A stretch of DNA of 64,000 nucleotides, taken from positions 62,001 through 126,000 of the forward strand of contig JAJEKV010000060.1 in assembly GCA_021234155.1 (NCBI GenBank), read 5' to 3'. How positions within the stretch are numbered: the stretch's first letter is position 1; every line of letters begins with the position of its first letter. Below are positions 11,161 through 23,955 of this stretch, one piece after another. The position numbers were made by a program, and so were the translations under genes. The stretch comes from Isoetes taiwanensis (taxonomy: Eukaryota > Streptophyta > Lycopodiopsida > Isoetales > Isoetaceae). The notes below the pieces were generated by a model. The model saw only the letters and a list, made by a program, of their open reading frames with translations. It made no database searches and was not told the DNA's origin.

Positions 11161-11269
11161 GGAATGGAGGTTGGGGCTCCATTCTAGATTTTCAGGTGGG
11201 GTCCTGCGACCGGCGTTAGCTGGGAGCAGGTCACCTGGAAACTGGAATGGAGGCCCCAACCTCCATTCC
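11161..11269. repeat. Near-perfect 38-bp inverted repeat (hairpin)
   Basis: The arm 11161-11198 is the reverse complement of 11232-11269 with about four to five differences. The loop is 33 bases. It would form a long stem-loop in RNA or DNA. It may be a very small MITE or a small-RNA precursor; no target duplication is evident. Confidence 0.75.
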
Positions 11270-11539
11270 TCTACAATATAGAAGATGGGAACGTTTTTTC
11301 CATCAGCAGCTTCAGATGCAACAAAGAACAGATTCGGGGAAGTAGAGCAGGCTTCAAAAACAGAGCAAGGCTTCAAAAATCAGCGAAATAGAGCAGGGCT
11401 TCAAGATCTGGCGAAGTAGAGCAAAACAAAGCAGTTTATTTGGCAAAGCAGAGCAGGATTTCAAGATCCAACAAACTTTGATTCCAAAGATTTCCTGCAA
11501 CGCCAATGCTTGGGAGGAAATTATTATTGACTTTAAGTT

Positions 11540-12770
11540 CACAACAAGATCTTAGTGTGCAAGTTCATGTGGAAAATCCTTCAGCAGGATTCGAAGTCTC
11601 TGGGCCTTGAGCTCCTGAAACAATCACTAACTCATTGTATACCGTGCGGAAAATCATCTCATAAAGCAAATTTACCATGGGCCGTGTTTTATAAATTGAG
11701 GCCCTATGCAGGAGCTTCGCCATTTCTTAGAGGATTGCTTAGAGCTTGGGAGACAATTAAAGTTCTATGGCACTTGGACATCAAAAATTGTACCTCAGTG
11801 TCTATGCCGGTGTGATGGCTGCAAGTGGAAACTAACAGAGGCCGCGTGCCACTTTTTTGGATGGTGAATAAAAGAATGCAAAACAGATGGATTGTGGCAG
11901 GATTGTGGCAGGTATCTCCTGCGTTGGAGATTGGTACCAAGGTGGTGTGTGGCACTCGTGGGAGTCATTTCAAAGTGAGTTCATGGGACAAACGAGTTTG
12001 GGAAATGGTTGGCCAATATTCCAACCTATGCTTCTCCACAGGTCGATGCTTTTTGCCTACCCCGTGAAAATCTTGATAAAAAAACATTTTGTGCCAAAGG
12101 CATACATAATTCTGCATGTGAACGAAGTGATAAGACCCCCCTCCCAATGGGAGTTAACAGCAGAAGATGGCCAACTCAGTCAAGTATGGAAATGGGTTTG
12201 GAAGAGCCACTTGCCACCAAAGGTATCCATACTACTATGACAAATCTTTCACAGAGCAATCAGGATCAACATATTAGTGAATAAGTTCAACTGTGATGTC
12301 TCACGGAGTTGCCCAATGTGCGGCCTGGGAGCAAAAACAATTGCATTGTTTCATGCGTTGTGCAGAACTCCGTCCAGTATGGGAACAAGTGAAGGAAGCG
12401 TTCAGGACTTCTTTATCAGAAAAAGAGCTTTTTGTTAGACATGTATCCATCATCTTGGCAAATTGGAAAGAAAGTTGCTCTGAATTTATGTAATTAGTGT
12501 TCGCTCAAGAGTATATTCACCCAAATAGCCTATGGCCATCTTTAAAGCAGAAGATTCGCCAACATCTTATAGCATTTGAAGAAGAGAAGTGGCCTTCTCA
12601 AGTCCACGACTCTCTTTTATCATTCTTGTAAAAGTTCCAAATCCACAGCTGAGTGGTTATCCCTACATAAACAAACATGTTGTGTAGGTGTATGATATCA
12701 CTTGGCATACGTATGTAATTGATGAGTACCAATTAATATATCTCTGATCCTTCAAAAAAAATACTTGTGA
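11540..12770 (+). mobile_element. Decayed L1-like LINE, ORF2 C-terminal part with zf-RVT domain
   Basis: Plus-strand reading gives the region between reverse transcriptase and the C-terminus of plant L1 ORF2. First comes a segment near 11555-11815 (phrases GLELLKQSLTHCI, ANLPWAVFYKLRPY, SPFLRGLLRAWETIK). Then WKWVWKSHLPPKVSILL follows near 12185-12237. Across 12240-12370 is the zinc-binding zf-RVT signature, with CPMCG and FHALC pieces in shifted frames. A short A-run near 12755 may be the poly-A tail. Stops and frameshifts throughout show a dead copy. Confidence 0.65.
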
Positions 12771-12925
12771 ATGCAACTTATATTTCAACATTTAGCTGCA
12801 AAAGCAATCTATATGGGCTTAAAGTTTTAAGAATGACAACCAATCAATGGGGATACACTACCTTTGCTAAGATTCAAAAGTAGTAATGGAAGGAGCTTCT
12901 ATGTTAAAATTGAAAATTACATAAA

Positions 12926-12954
12926 CTAGTTATGGTGCCCGGCGTTGCCGGGCT
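12926..12954 (-). mobile_element. Helitron-type 3' terminus (minus strand)
   Basis: On the minus strand a perfect hairpin GCCCGGC-AAC-GCCGGGC is followed seven bases later by CTAG and T. It is the same terminal design as at 7373-7401 in the opposite orientation, sharing 17 identical bases. The element body would extend rightward from here. Confidence 0.6.
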
Positions 12955-14390
12955 TTAGCAAATGTGGATAGTAGAAGGAAACATGCAGTTTTGCATTTGT
13001 AGGCTTTAAGACATTGTCGTAAGGATGTTTTTAGTGAACTGGCTTTTGTAGGCCTTAGAATAGTTGGTCTTAGATTTGTGTCTTGAATTTGAAGAGGTTG
13101 TATTTATGGAGTTTTAATGTTTGGTGAATATATGATGAAGATTTATGTATATAATAAAGGATGCACAACATTGTAATGGCAATCAAGTTGTTAATCTTTT
13201 GGTAAGTAAACCAGGCATTTAGCTACCTCATGAATAGAAAGCTTGTGCCAATATGTGTATGGTTACTGAGACTGCTTGTTGAAATAGTAGGGACCTATGA
13301 GAAAGTGGTGGATTTGGCAAAAGCACCAGATCTCAACATCAAACTTTCTTGAATAGATAAGGTGGCCACCTTAGATGTAATGACTACGGCTAGGAACATA
13401 CATTCATCAACCTTTGTAGGATCTTGTTCAGGACTGCAAGACAGTTAGTGATAGAAGGAGCAAGAAAGGGGTTAGTAATTTCGGTAGAGAGATTTTGTTG
13501 AAGGGAGGCTCTCAAACCCTAGATTAATGGCCTCTTTTCCAAGCATCCCTCATCATAGGGGTTCGAAACCAAGAATGCTCAGGTGAAAGAGAGCTTGAGA
13601 TTTGAAGATGTAGTATCTAAAAAACAGAGGACTGCAGAACGAAGCTGGGTTGTAATGGCAGGGGTCAACCAATGTAGCAGAGATTGAAGGACAATTTTGA
13701 CATCGAAATTTTTTTGTTCATCTGGATAAGTTTCCCATACTTTTACACTCAGCTGTAGCATGCATATCTTGACTGAGGTTTTTGTTGTTGTGCCATTGGT
13801 ATTCATGGAGAGCGTGCCATGCTTATCACTCGGCTTTTTCCTTGCAAAATAATTATCTTGACCTATAAGGGCCTATACCACCTGCAACAAAGCCTAATCT
13901 CTAACCCAGTTCAAGCCCTCCCCATTTAAACCATAGCCTTGGTAGCATAGATCCATTTAGGCTTTTATCAGTTGAAAAATTACCACTTCTATAAAACACT
14001 TTAAAGCATCATTCCAATTTCTATAGAAATCCAAGTATTTTCACACTTATCAATCAAATCAAATTTATAAAATAAAATAGAATCTGAATTTATGCACCCA
14101 ACAATTGTTGTTCTCCTTGTACATTCACCTTCTTGGTCTTTTGCTTCTAGAGCTCCCATTATGCAGACTTCTAGAAAGCAGTAGCACTAATCAAAGATAT
14201 ACCATAGAAACCAGAAAGTGGATAGCCCCTGTATTGGAGCACACTGCACTCAAATAATATCCAAAGAAAAGGCTTAAATTTAGCAGATATAGAGCAATAT
14301 GCTGCTTGGTATCACTTTAGCAAAGCGTAACGTCGCCTTACATTTGAAATTTATGGACCTAACTTTTCTAGCCTTACATTTGGATACTAT
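12955..14390. other. Probable Helitron body and unassigned sequence
   Basis: No intact gene. Some minus-strand phrases between 13580 and 13810 look coding-like but are short and broken, and I cannot assign them. The stretch may be the inside of the minus-strand Helitron. Confidence 0.3.
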
Positions 14391-14450
14391 GGTCCAAATT
14401 TTTATGGCTTTGTTTATTTAGGCAAAGTTGGAATCGTATTAATGATAGAA
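14391..14450. repeat. Direct repeat flanking a LINE fragment (left copy)
   Basis: These 60 bases match 14943-15002 with roughly eight differences (GGTCCAAATTTTT..GGCAAAGTTGGAA..ATTAATGATAGAA). The LINE piece lies exactly between the two. The length exceeds ordinary LINE target duplications, so an older tandem repeat is the likelier origin. Confidence 0.7.
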
Positions 14451-14930
14451 GGAAGGAAGGAAGGAAGTTTATTTTAACGTCCACGGAGGCCAGAGGCCTA
14501 TGAGACGGTACATGCAGAGAACAGGCAAAACGCCAAAAACCCCAACACCAAAAACAACCAATGTAACTGTACAGTAGATCCCTACTACCGGGATGAAAAA
14601 ACCCCCACTTGGGAGGAAAAACCCTAACAGTAGGCTCTCAAATACCATGTCCCCGAAGAGCAAGTCTGATGGCCGAAATCTGCAGGATGTAAGCTCCCAG
14701 TCGCGCTACCATAGGTGATGCGAGTAACTGATGTAGCGGTGTGTCAGAGCATCTAAGGTCAGTGTGCACTGCTCGGACATGGGCATATGCTGGGCACCGC
14801 TGGAGGGCATGGTGCTCATCCTCTATCACGTGCATCTCACAACACTGACATATCCTCTCCTCCTTGGGGATCCCGTGCCCGCCATTCACCCCCCAACGAC
14901 CTGTTTCAATTCTGAGGTAATGGACCAAAT
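14451..14930 (-). mobile_element. 5'-truncated LINE, 3' end with (CTTCC)n tail
   Basis: The minus-strand frame 14928-14638 encodes the end of a LINE ORF2: LRIETGRWG, then a zinc-binding pattern CQCCEMHVIEDEHHALQRCP. A 3' UTR of about 170 bases follows and ends GTGGACGTTAAAATAAA plus (CTTCC)n at 14451-14467. The same GTGGACGTTAAAA-type end appears in the HAL1-like element and the SINE of this window. Confidence 0.7.
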
Positions 14931-14942
14931 TGCCTTAATTAC

Positions 14943-15002
14943 GGTCCAAATTTTTTTTGCCTTGTTTACCTAGGCAAAGTTGGAAACCCATTAATGATAG
15001 AA
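14943..15002. repeat. Direct repeat flanking a LINE fragment (right copy)
   Basis: Partner of 14391-14450. Confidence 0.7.
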
Positions 15003-18000
15003 CCAAGTCACTGTTCACACTCGCCAATATCATGCATTTGAATTGAATAGTACGTTCTACGCAATTTGTTGTCAATATAAGTAGGTCTAGCATTAAATTA
15101 AACACTATTCTAAGTCCCCAAAACCATTGGGCGAAGCAAACCACTTTGTTTGATGTGGCAATGTCATTATTTATTGTGTGAACATGATACAATGGGTTTT
15201 GTTTGATGTGGCAATGTTATAAGCTAAATGCCTTAATCAATCACTATAATCAACCACTTAGGAAATATGTGAAAATATGAAAGTATAGACTCAAGTGAGT
15301 ATTAAGTGAGCGTCGATCTATGACAATTCTAATACAATTCTCTTGCAGTAAGAATCTAAACATGTCTGCACAGTAAGAATCTAAACATGTCTGCACGTTC
15401 TAGCAGATAAGATGGTAAATGAACAGAGTATACATTTAGAGAACCTAAATCTCTAAATCTAAATCAGAGTATATATAAGTATGGGGAACATGTCAAATAA
15501 ATCTCTTCCTTTGCACATAATACCTTGAAGCCTTGCTGGTTCTAGGAACAAAGCTTGTCTCGATCAGTAATATGTATGTACGATTTTACGTTAAAAATAA
15601 CATCTGAAATATATCTAAAGCAGAAACTCCAATGCCAGACTGAAATTGTGTTCAATCGTCTGGAATGCCCATATGTTGTTCTTCTTGTATTGTATATATG
15701 TATGAATGCTCGCCAGCTATTTGAATCCACAAAGAAAGAAATATGAGAAGCTTTGGTAATGAGAACATACAGCATACCTTATAGTCAACATGAAGGCAAG
15801 AAAAAGAATAAAATTGACGTTGTATCGCGAGCCCAATGGCATTTCTATATGTTCCTGTTAAAAATGCCAGATATGAGAAATAGGAAGAAAAGGCAAATGC
15901 CACTCAGGATTATTAATGGACTGGACTGCCAAGTTCTGAGCTACGTGTAGGAGCAAGAACTCCTGAGAGAGGCCATGCAATAGCTATACATAGATTGTAT
16001 ATTTCTAACTTGACTGCGCTTCAAAACATGTTATATAAGCACACCATTTATTTTACTATGTGCATGAGATTCGCATATATGGTTCCCCTTCCTCACATTA
16101 CAGCTATGGCGTAAGATACAATTATGTCCTCTGATTTCAGAGTTTGCATGGAGCATTCCCCTAATTTTTGCCATGACTATAATTTGCTGGTTTGTGCTTG
16201 CGGCATGCCAGTTCAATATAATCCTTCCCAACTTAATCTGAACTTTGCACCATGCACTGGGATAGAAAGCTAAAACAGAATGCAGTAGATAAAAAAAAGT
16301 GAAATAGAAGGTAACTTACTCCGCTATGTCCAGGTAGTCTGTGACTACAATGTTCATCCTCACGATTTTCCCCAAATCCTTGGCTTCAGATCCTGCGACC
16401 TACTCTGCACAAAGAATGCAAAATTGGGCGAAAGGAAATGGATTGAAAACCGCGAAAGTAGCCGAGGAAGAAGAGGGTAGCCGAGGAGCAAGATGGGCTA
16501 TAACCTCAAGAAGATACACAGTGGCAAAATCCTAGCAAAATTGGGCTGAAGAACAAAAAGAACATATGAAATAAGGTGCTATTTTCTTATCTGCCTGAGC
16601 AGACCTTAGAGACGAATTCTGGACTGCAAAAGTTTTGTCTGCATTCTAGATTGATCCAACGAAGTAAAACCCACATAGTATTCATTCCTCTTGGCATGTT
16701 CCTGTTAGCATGTAGGCTTGTGCCAAATGTGGGCTGCTTTTAAATTCTGGACTGTAAGAGTTTCCCCTCCGCATGTTGGTATATTTTTGTTAGGATGGAG
16801 GCCTGTGGCAAATGTAGACTGCTTTATTATAAAGGGGGATAAAGCATATCAAAACTGTACCTTGAGCTGCACTTACCTTAGTGACTACTTTTCTGTCATG
16901 GAGGAAGTGCAGCCATGAATACCAACCATTTTTAAGTACATCACGTCTAGCTTGGAAAACAAATTCTGCATTTAAGGGGCGTAAAGTCCTAGTTCCGTTG
17001 AAGCTTCTTGAATCTATGGTTATAACAGAAATGCAGAAGTCAGTGGCATCAGATGTACACTAACTATATGAAAGATGGAAATTGGAATTGGAAAAACAAC
17101 CTACATAGAACATGCAGTAAACTTTAGTCTCCAAGGTTGATCTCTACCCTGCTCAAAGCAAATATATATACTCAATGCCTTCAAGCTTGCCCCTTTCTTG
17201 GATCCATCTAGAGATTTATTAAATTATCAAGTAGTTACTTGACTTCCATTGCCACCGTGATCAAAAGGGTTTGTATCAAAATTGTGTTGAAGATCCTGAG
17301 CAGTGAGGCCATTATGCTCATCGTTGGTTATATCCATCTTTGTTCACCAATTTAACAGCATAATGAAGAAAAACATAGTAGAGAAATGCATCATAAAAAT
17401 CTGCTACATGTGTCCTGAATCATTGCTTTATATCAGACACCACTATTGACAAAAAGTAAAAACTTCATTTGATTTAGCCAAATGGTCTGCATGTGGAATG
17501 GAGAAAATAATAGGAAACATCAACACATGATACCTGTCAGAGAAATGAGCGTTGAAGCGGAGGAGCATTTTTCTGTAGCAAAAGCAAAGAATAGCAAGGG
17601 ATCTGCAAGTACGGTTTATGTAAATTCACCTGCAAAAGTGCTTCAGAGGCACTCCAAGGATATTATGAAAAGAAATCGACTCCTCGGCCTCATGCATTGC
17701 TGCCACATCCACTGCGAACTGTATATGAGAACATCCAAACTGCATAGCAGTGCATCATAATGAACTGCCATCTGTATACAGAATTTCTAGGGATTGCCAA
17801 ATGGTACGTAGCCATACTTTTACTGGATTCATGTCACTTGCTATACCACAATCAATGATTTAGTTCATATTCTACCTCTGCACATTTAAGAAGCAAATAT
17901 TTTCTTCAAAATGAACTGTTATTCTAATGGCATTGTAACATACCTTAGCATCTTCGTTCCATTCCAGTTAAAGAGGACAACTCAGAACACTATGATCAGA

Positions 18001-19526
18001 ATAGAAGAGAATAAATCATAGACATGCAGAACATATCAATCCTATTGCAGGTTTTTGAGTAAGCTTGCAACAGAAAACATGGTTATACATAAGTAAATAC
18101 CAAAAATCATATGGAGCTCTCCAAGAATATTGTTGCCAAATTTCGAGTTGCTTTGCCGTATCCATCCTACATCAGACAACCAAAAGAAAGAATCCTAAAT
18201 GAAATTCTGTCAAGGATGCCGTAACCTAAATTGGATTTTTTTTTCCACACGTACCATTCCTGCTTCACCAATTCAAGCTATACCGTAGCTATGCATGTCT
18301 GGGACTAAAAAATTCGTTGCCAGAGGGGTCGCACGGCCATCTCCACGCTCTAGAAGGCTGCGCTTGGGAAACTTGGAATGGAGCCAAACATTACGATTTA
18401 CAAAAAAGAATACAGAAGGGCTCGAAAAAACAAAATGCCGAAATCATACCAAAATCATACCAAGAAAAAATTTCACGATTTTTGAAGAATTGGGAGATTT
18501 TTCCGGCAGGCAAATCCCTTAAAATCTTAGGAAATCGAGTTACAAACAATTCCAAAAAGAATTTTAGTCAGACCGGAAAATCCCAAATTAACAAGATTGA
18601 TAAAAAATGGATGTCTTTTTCATATATGTGGATGCAACACTTTGGAAAGAGTTAATGATGCATCAAAACAATGTAACCAAATGCAAGTGTAAGTCACTCG
18701 ACCTATCTTCATATTGATGTGACTAAAAGAGCTAGCAAACCATCTCTATATATAGTCAATGCTTGCCTCCTCTAACTTGTTTTACCCTCATGTAAAAATC
18801 GCTTACAAAAGCAATTGAAGCTTGCTTGAGTAAGAAAGCTGCCACATGAGAAAATACCATTGCATGCATTGTTAAGATTACGAAAAAACTTCTAAAATTT
18901 CATGAATGGTCATGCAATGACCTTTATAAAAGACAAATCCATGCAATCAACATGCTAGAAGAACAAGTTATACATCAGATAAAATCTAGCTCACCGAAAA
19001 CTATAAGCTCAAATGAGGAGCAAGCAAGGTTATGGAATTTCCCATATCTAAGTGCAAACCCCCCAAGGTTATCATGGTTGTGGTGGCCAATTTTGGGTTA
19101 GCACGAAGGTCTGTGTATAGTATTGTAGCATCATGCCCAAGCAGAAACATGGCAACATCGATCCTGAGGTTTATGCTTATAATACTAGATACATCTGCTG
19201 AAAAAATGCATCAAATCCTCGAGTGTGGGTGCCTACTCTAACCATTTCTAAGCTATGGTTGTGTATTTCCACAGAATTCTTCCCTTCAATATCAACGATT
19301 AGAAGGAGCATATAAGAAAACATCTCAATCGCAACCATTTGAAGCTCCAAGAATGATCTGACATCCATGGAAGATCTCAATCGTGTAAAAATGCATATCT
19401 TATGGAACATGCCAAATGCTCCCTTAGGTTTGCCCTTTGGGCAACCCAACGTAAAAAGGTAAAGGACAAACCCAAAAGATAATACGAATCCATAAAAATG
19501 AGAAATTGTATAAGATGCTTTAAAAT
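15003..19526 (-). other. Mostly unassigned; scattered exon-like pieces on the minus strand
   Basis: No long frame. Minus-strand pieces with plausible splice borders are the following. The segment about 17347-17233 starts MDITNDEHNGLTAQDL after an AG and ends with a stop. The segment about 17740-17637 is open between CAG and GTGAAT. The segment about 18167-18107 starts MDTAKQLEIWQQYSW and ends before GTATTT. Near 15915-15820 a hydrophobic phrase (NVNFILFLAFMLTI) occurs. They could be exons of one unknown gene, or relics. A dispersed phrase 'aaattctggactg' occurs at about 16616 and 16741. I cannot name a product. Confidence 0.25.
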
Positions 19527-19609
19527 GTCAGAAGTGGGGTTTGAACCCACGCCCTCTTTCGAGGACCAGAACTTGAGTCTGGCGCCTTGGACCACTCGGC
19601 CATCCTGAC
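19527..19609 (-). tRNA. tRNA-Leu (anticodon CAA)
   Basis: 83 bases folding as a class II tRNA on the minus strand. The acceptor stem GTCAGGA pairs with TTCTGAC. The A-box region is GGCCGAGTGGTCCAAGG. The anticodon stem CCAGA/TCTGG encloses loop CTCAAGT with anticodon CAA. There is a long variable arm (TCCTCGAAAGAGGG) and a T-arm with GGTTCAAACCCC. No intron is present, although tRNA-Leu(CAA) genes of flowering plants commonly have one. An A/T-rich stretch with TTTT follows downstream on the minus strand. The CCA end is not encoded. Confidence 0.93.
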
Positions 19610-19707
19610 TTTTGGTGATTGTTTTTACACCCATGTTTTGTTAGATAGTGATTGAGAAGAAGACCTAATTTAAACACGAACACTGCTGGCGCCTAATTTA
19701 TGCAGAG

Positions 19708-20644
19708 ATGGAAGACGACGATTGCCAGAAGCTGCGAGAGGCAGTCATGGAGATTCTGAAAGAGGCAGATATGGAGACTATGACAGAGTCCAAGGTAAGA
19801 GCTATGGCGGCATCTAAAACTGGCCTTGATGGGTCCAAACCTGCAGTTAAGAAATTTGTGAAGGCATTAGTTAGTGAATTCTTAGAGTCCTTGGGCACTG
19901 ATGAAGCCCATCAGCAAAAGCAAAGTGAAGAAATTGAAGAGAAGATGAACGGCCAGGAGGAACAAAGTGAAAAAAAGGCAGGAAAACAGAAAGAGATTAA
20001 GGCAGCTAAGCAGAAGCCTGCCCCTACAAATGAAGAGGATGAGGACGATAGCATCTTTGTCTGTGAGGTATTGATTTGTTTTTTCCTTACCTTTTTTCGT
20101 AAAAGTTGTATATATTTACACAGATTTTATTCATGCATTCAGCTTTCTGGAAGACGAAAAGTAGCTGTGCAGAACTTTAATGGGAAGACATTAGTTTCAA
20201 TAAGGGATTACTATGAAAAAAATGGTAAATTGTTGCCAACTCAGAAAGGTAATCTCTTTCTAGTCTGTAAAGAATCTCGATTAAGTTACAGTTCTTTTCT
20301 GGAATTGGCTTAATTGAATTTGTTAGCTTTTGCACGTGTATTACATGAAAGATTACATGATAGGTGTGTCATCTTAGAAGGCAACATCATTCAGTTGGTC
20401 ATCATGTTATCTATGTCCTTCTCAAAGGAACAGTAGCAAAGTGCCTCATTACAGGCTAAGAGTCTTGGGATAGTTAATCATTGATGTTTTTATGCTGGTT
20501 TTTGTTTTGTTATGGTTTGACTTGTCTAGGTTTTAACTTGAAGTTCTGTCGTTATTGCCAGGCATAAGTCTTACTGTGGATCAATGGGAGGCTCTCAAAC
20601 AAGGCCTTCCTTCTGTCCAGAAAGCCATTGAAAGCATGATGTGA
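19708..20644 (+). CDS. KELP: KELP-type transcriptional coactivator (DEK_C + PC4)
   Basis: Three exons: 19708-20067, 20143-20248 and 20562-20644, with GT-AG introns. They give about 182 residues, close to the usual size of plant KELP (about 165). Residues 5-60 form a DEK C-terminal domain (LREAVMEILKEADMETM through FVKALVSEFLESL). Residues about 65-115 are a Lys/Glu-rich acidic linker. Residues about 115-180 are the PC4 single-strand DNA-binding domain (SIFVCELSGRRKVAVQNFNGKTLVSIRDYY, then GISLTVDQWEALKQGLP). KELP binds DNA and bridges activators to the RNA polymerase II machinery in the nucleus. The ATG is the first in frame after stops. The tRNA-Leu gene lies about 100 bases upstream in the opposite direction. 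The single intact domain order and clean splice sites indicate a functional gene. Confidence 0.9.
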
Positions 20645-22948
20645 ATGGGGAAAGGAGCTTTATGTGTGAGTTTCAATAAGGTTCCTTGCACTGCTGTTAT
20701 TGAGCTTGTATCCAGATTGATAAAAATGAACAGGTGCTTTTCTTAAAACTCTCATGAAAGCCTCCCAAACGTTGCGTTTTACATGAGATTGCAAGTCATG
20801 CAGTTATCTTTATTAATGGAATTGCATACCATGCATGGTATGCTTGTTTTTAAATCGTCTAAACCAGTGGGTTTTTAACCATTATGCGTTTGTTTGTTTC
20901 TTTGGGTTTGTACATGTTTAAACATTGATTTATTAAAACAAGCATATAATTGTTCTTGAATGCAGACATAATTCCAAAGCAGAGCAGAACAGACAGAAAT
21001 ATCTCATTTCTTGCATTTTAGCAACTATATGCTGGACTTCTGACTGGTATATTAAACAATTCCTTCCCTATTCAACACGGCTTGATTATGGCAAAATCTG
21101 TTAAGCAAAAAGAATAAACTGTTTATAATGTACCATGATACCTAGATAAACAGATTAGCAGCAAGGCTAGGCAGGTGGAAAACAAAAGAGGCTCCAAGAA
21201 AAGGGTGCTACCCCGGAAGGTACAGAATCCTTAACCCTTTAACTGCCCAATAATGACGAGGCCCTTTTTTAACATCCATGAGTACTGGAGTCCGACGCAG
21301 ATTAGATGTTCCCTACCAGATTTTAAGTTTTGTCAATCCTTTCCAATCCCCATCTCCTGTTAAATATTTGCTTCTTCAGAAAATCTGAGCCATTTTACTC
21401 CCCCATTTGATGGGGATTACTTTGGAACCCAAGATTTTAGGCATTTAGATATTTCTGGGCAGCAATGAAAAGCTCTAAATGCATTGGGCTCTCGAAATTG
21501 GCAAGACCCATCTTTTGAAAGAAGCAATTTCATAGAGAAAATTATGGTCACGTTTGTCCCCGCTTCTACTGGATTGCGATATGACCATCCATTCATTTGC
21601 TGGTATTGTTAAACTAGGAATCAGGGGAAGGCGATCCTTGCAGCCATGGCTGAATAAATGACTGCAGTAAAGAAAGACGGAAAGGCGTTTGTGTTTTGAT
21701 AATTCATGACAGATGGTGTTTTATTTGATAAGTTTGATTATGTGCCAAAAATGGCAGCTCATTGTTGTCAAGTTACCCCTGTTAAAATGGAGCTCTTTGG
21801 TTTTGAGGCAGAATGTTGAGAGATATGCTTTGACATACAGATTGTACTGTCAGAAGTAACAATTATAAGAGCTTTTAAAAAGTAGTGGGAAACGTTTTAG
21901 TTTAATGGGGCAAACGCTAGGGTCAATCACACCTTAGGCAAGAAACTTTATACATTGTTGATAGTATGCAGGGTTGCCCTAGAGCACATACCGGCCTGTC
22001 GACCCTTAAAGTGAAATGGCTAAAGGGGCTAATCCCATGCATGATGCAGATGTGAGGAAGCAAGAATATGACAAGCAAACAAAACAAGAATTTCAGCATT
22101 TTTTTTTTTTCCACAATTTTCCACTTCCATTTCAAACCCACCTTTTTCCCAATACTTTCACAGCATTTTCCACATTTTTTCCACACGACAGACTTATACT
22201 TTATGTCAAGCAAAACAAAAATTTTCACTCCAAGCTTTTCAATAACATAACTTGCAAGCAAAATAGGAAGAGAACAAGTCAAACGAAATAAATCCACCAG
22301 GCCGTGGTATAGTCAGCCAGGTTCAAGAAGATAAAGTCTGCCCCTACTTCGTCAATGGCAGCCTCAGGTCTATATTCTTCGTCATTCACATCCACAAAGT
22401 TAGTGTCCATGTCCGTCGGGATGCAAACATCATCCCAATACCTCCTCCTTGTCTTCCCAACATGCTTTATGGGTTGCACCCCCACCAGGGATCCCATAGA
22501 GCACACGCCTAACACCGCTAGGCAAAGCAACCCCGAGATTCAATGTCAGAAGCCACGCGGACTTCATCTTATGCTCTGAAATGACGCAAAGTTCGTTAGC
22601 AAGATCCAAGTATTGGACAAGATAAACTTGCCCATCCCCAGCATCCTTGTCACATTATAGACTAGGCTCGCACATTTGCCCTATGGTCATGATATCACAA
22701 AATGCACTACTCAATAGATTATGATTATCTAACACAACCACATCCTTTATGTCCCCTGCCCCATATATGAAGTAGAGATCTCACATTTCAATTTGCCTCT
22801 CCGATCTGATATGTTATGCATGTGCACAGGAAAATAGATCTTCTTAGCGTTCTTCGTGCAATGCCCAACCATCCTTTCAGAAGAATGCAGCCTTGTGTCT
22901 TCCAAGGCCTTGCACACAAGTATTACACCATCAGATCTTTGAACCCCC
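20645..22948. other. 3' flank of KELP and decayed unassigned sequence
   Basis: 20645-21900 is AT-rich and presumably holds the KELP 3' UTR. Between about 22280 and 22950 minus-strand phrases look coding-like (22530-22279, with an acidic MDTNFVDVNDEEYRP phrase, and 22950-22747). They are interrupted by stops and I cannot assign a family. A run of about 21 A residues at 22949-22969 marks the start of the next element. Confidence 0.35.
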
Positions 22949-23955
22949 AAAAAAAAAAAAAAAAAAAAACCCAGTTTGAACTAGAATATCTAGACCAAAC
23001 ATCTGCCTTGGTCAATCCCTTAGCAGTATTATCATCCTATACTTAATACTGAGCTCCATTAAATATAGTATCTCTTTTACCTTTGAATTTATCTTTTCGT
23101 CTCATTAGACCTCCTCAAGATCTTGTAAAATACTTTAAGAATGTTTATTTCCAATTAGGTCCAAGTGGAATCTTTTTCAAAAGACAATAATCTAAATTCA
23201 AAGGTCCTTTAACTTATAATCAATCTGACCTAGAGGTGGAGATCATTTTCATTTTGAGATATGGCAGTTACTTGCTCTACCAGATACATTTTTTCTTTGA
23301 ATATTATTTGTTAAAGATCTCTTCACACTTTTCTAAGTATGAATTTTGTATCTCTATGGACATCGAGATTCTTACTTCAGAACTCTGGTAAACCTTAACA
23401 CAAGGGATTATTTATTCCTTTGGACATGAATCAATAGCATGTTTTGCTTGGTTCTTCTGCACTCTGGCATTATCATGAGCTTTTCTCATTCCTAGGGTCA
23501 CATCTACCATCTAAGGCCATTTTTAGCATCTGTCCAAGTGTCTATAATCAGATCTGTTGTTCCCTATGTGATTGGGAAAAATTCGAGCAGTATCATTAAC
23601 TAAAACTTTCAGTAAATTTCTATTTGTAGCCAACACAGCATATAGCTGAATGGAAAAATTGTCATATATATATTCAAAGTCATAAGACTGCCTAAGCATA
23701 CAATATTTAATGCTTGTTTATAAGTGCCAGCCTCAAACTTTCTTGAAAAAACCTTTTGTTTAAGGCATCTTGTAGCTTAAAAACAGAGAAAGGACATATC
23801 ATCTATGTAAACAAAGCCGATACATTCATGCTAAACTTATATCACCAACATTCACGAAAATAGACCTAAAAAACGGTGCATGTACTAAGTGCTCATGTTC
23901 GTTACCATAAACAGCTCCAAAACGAAAGCATAAAACAAAGAAAGGTATGATAATA

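Noticed and set aside
18295-18655. Two overlapping plus-strand frames of 75 and 112 codons
   Set aside because: Lys/Asn-rich low-information translations of AT-rich DNA, with no homology or splice support.
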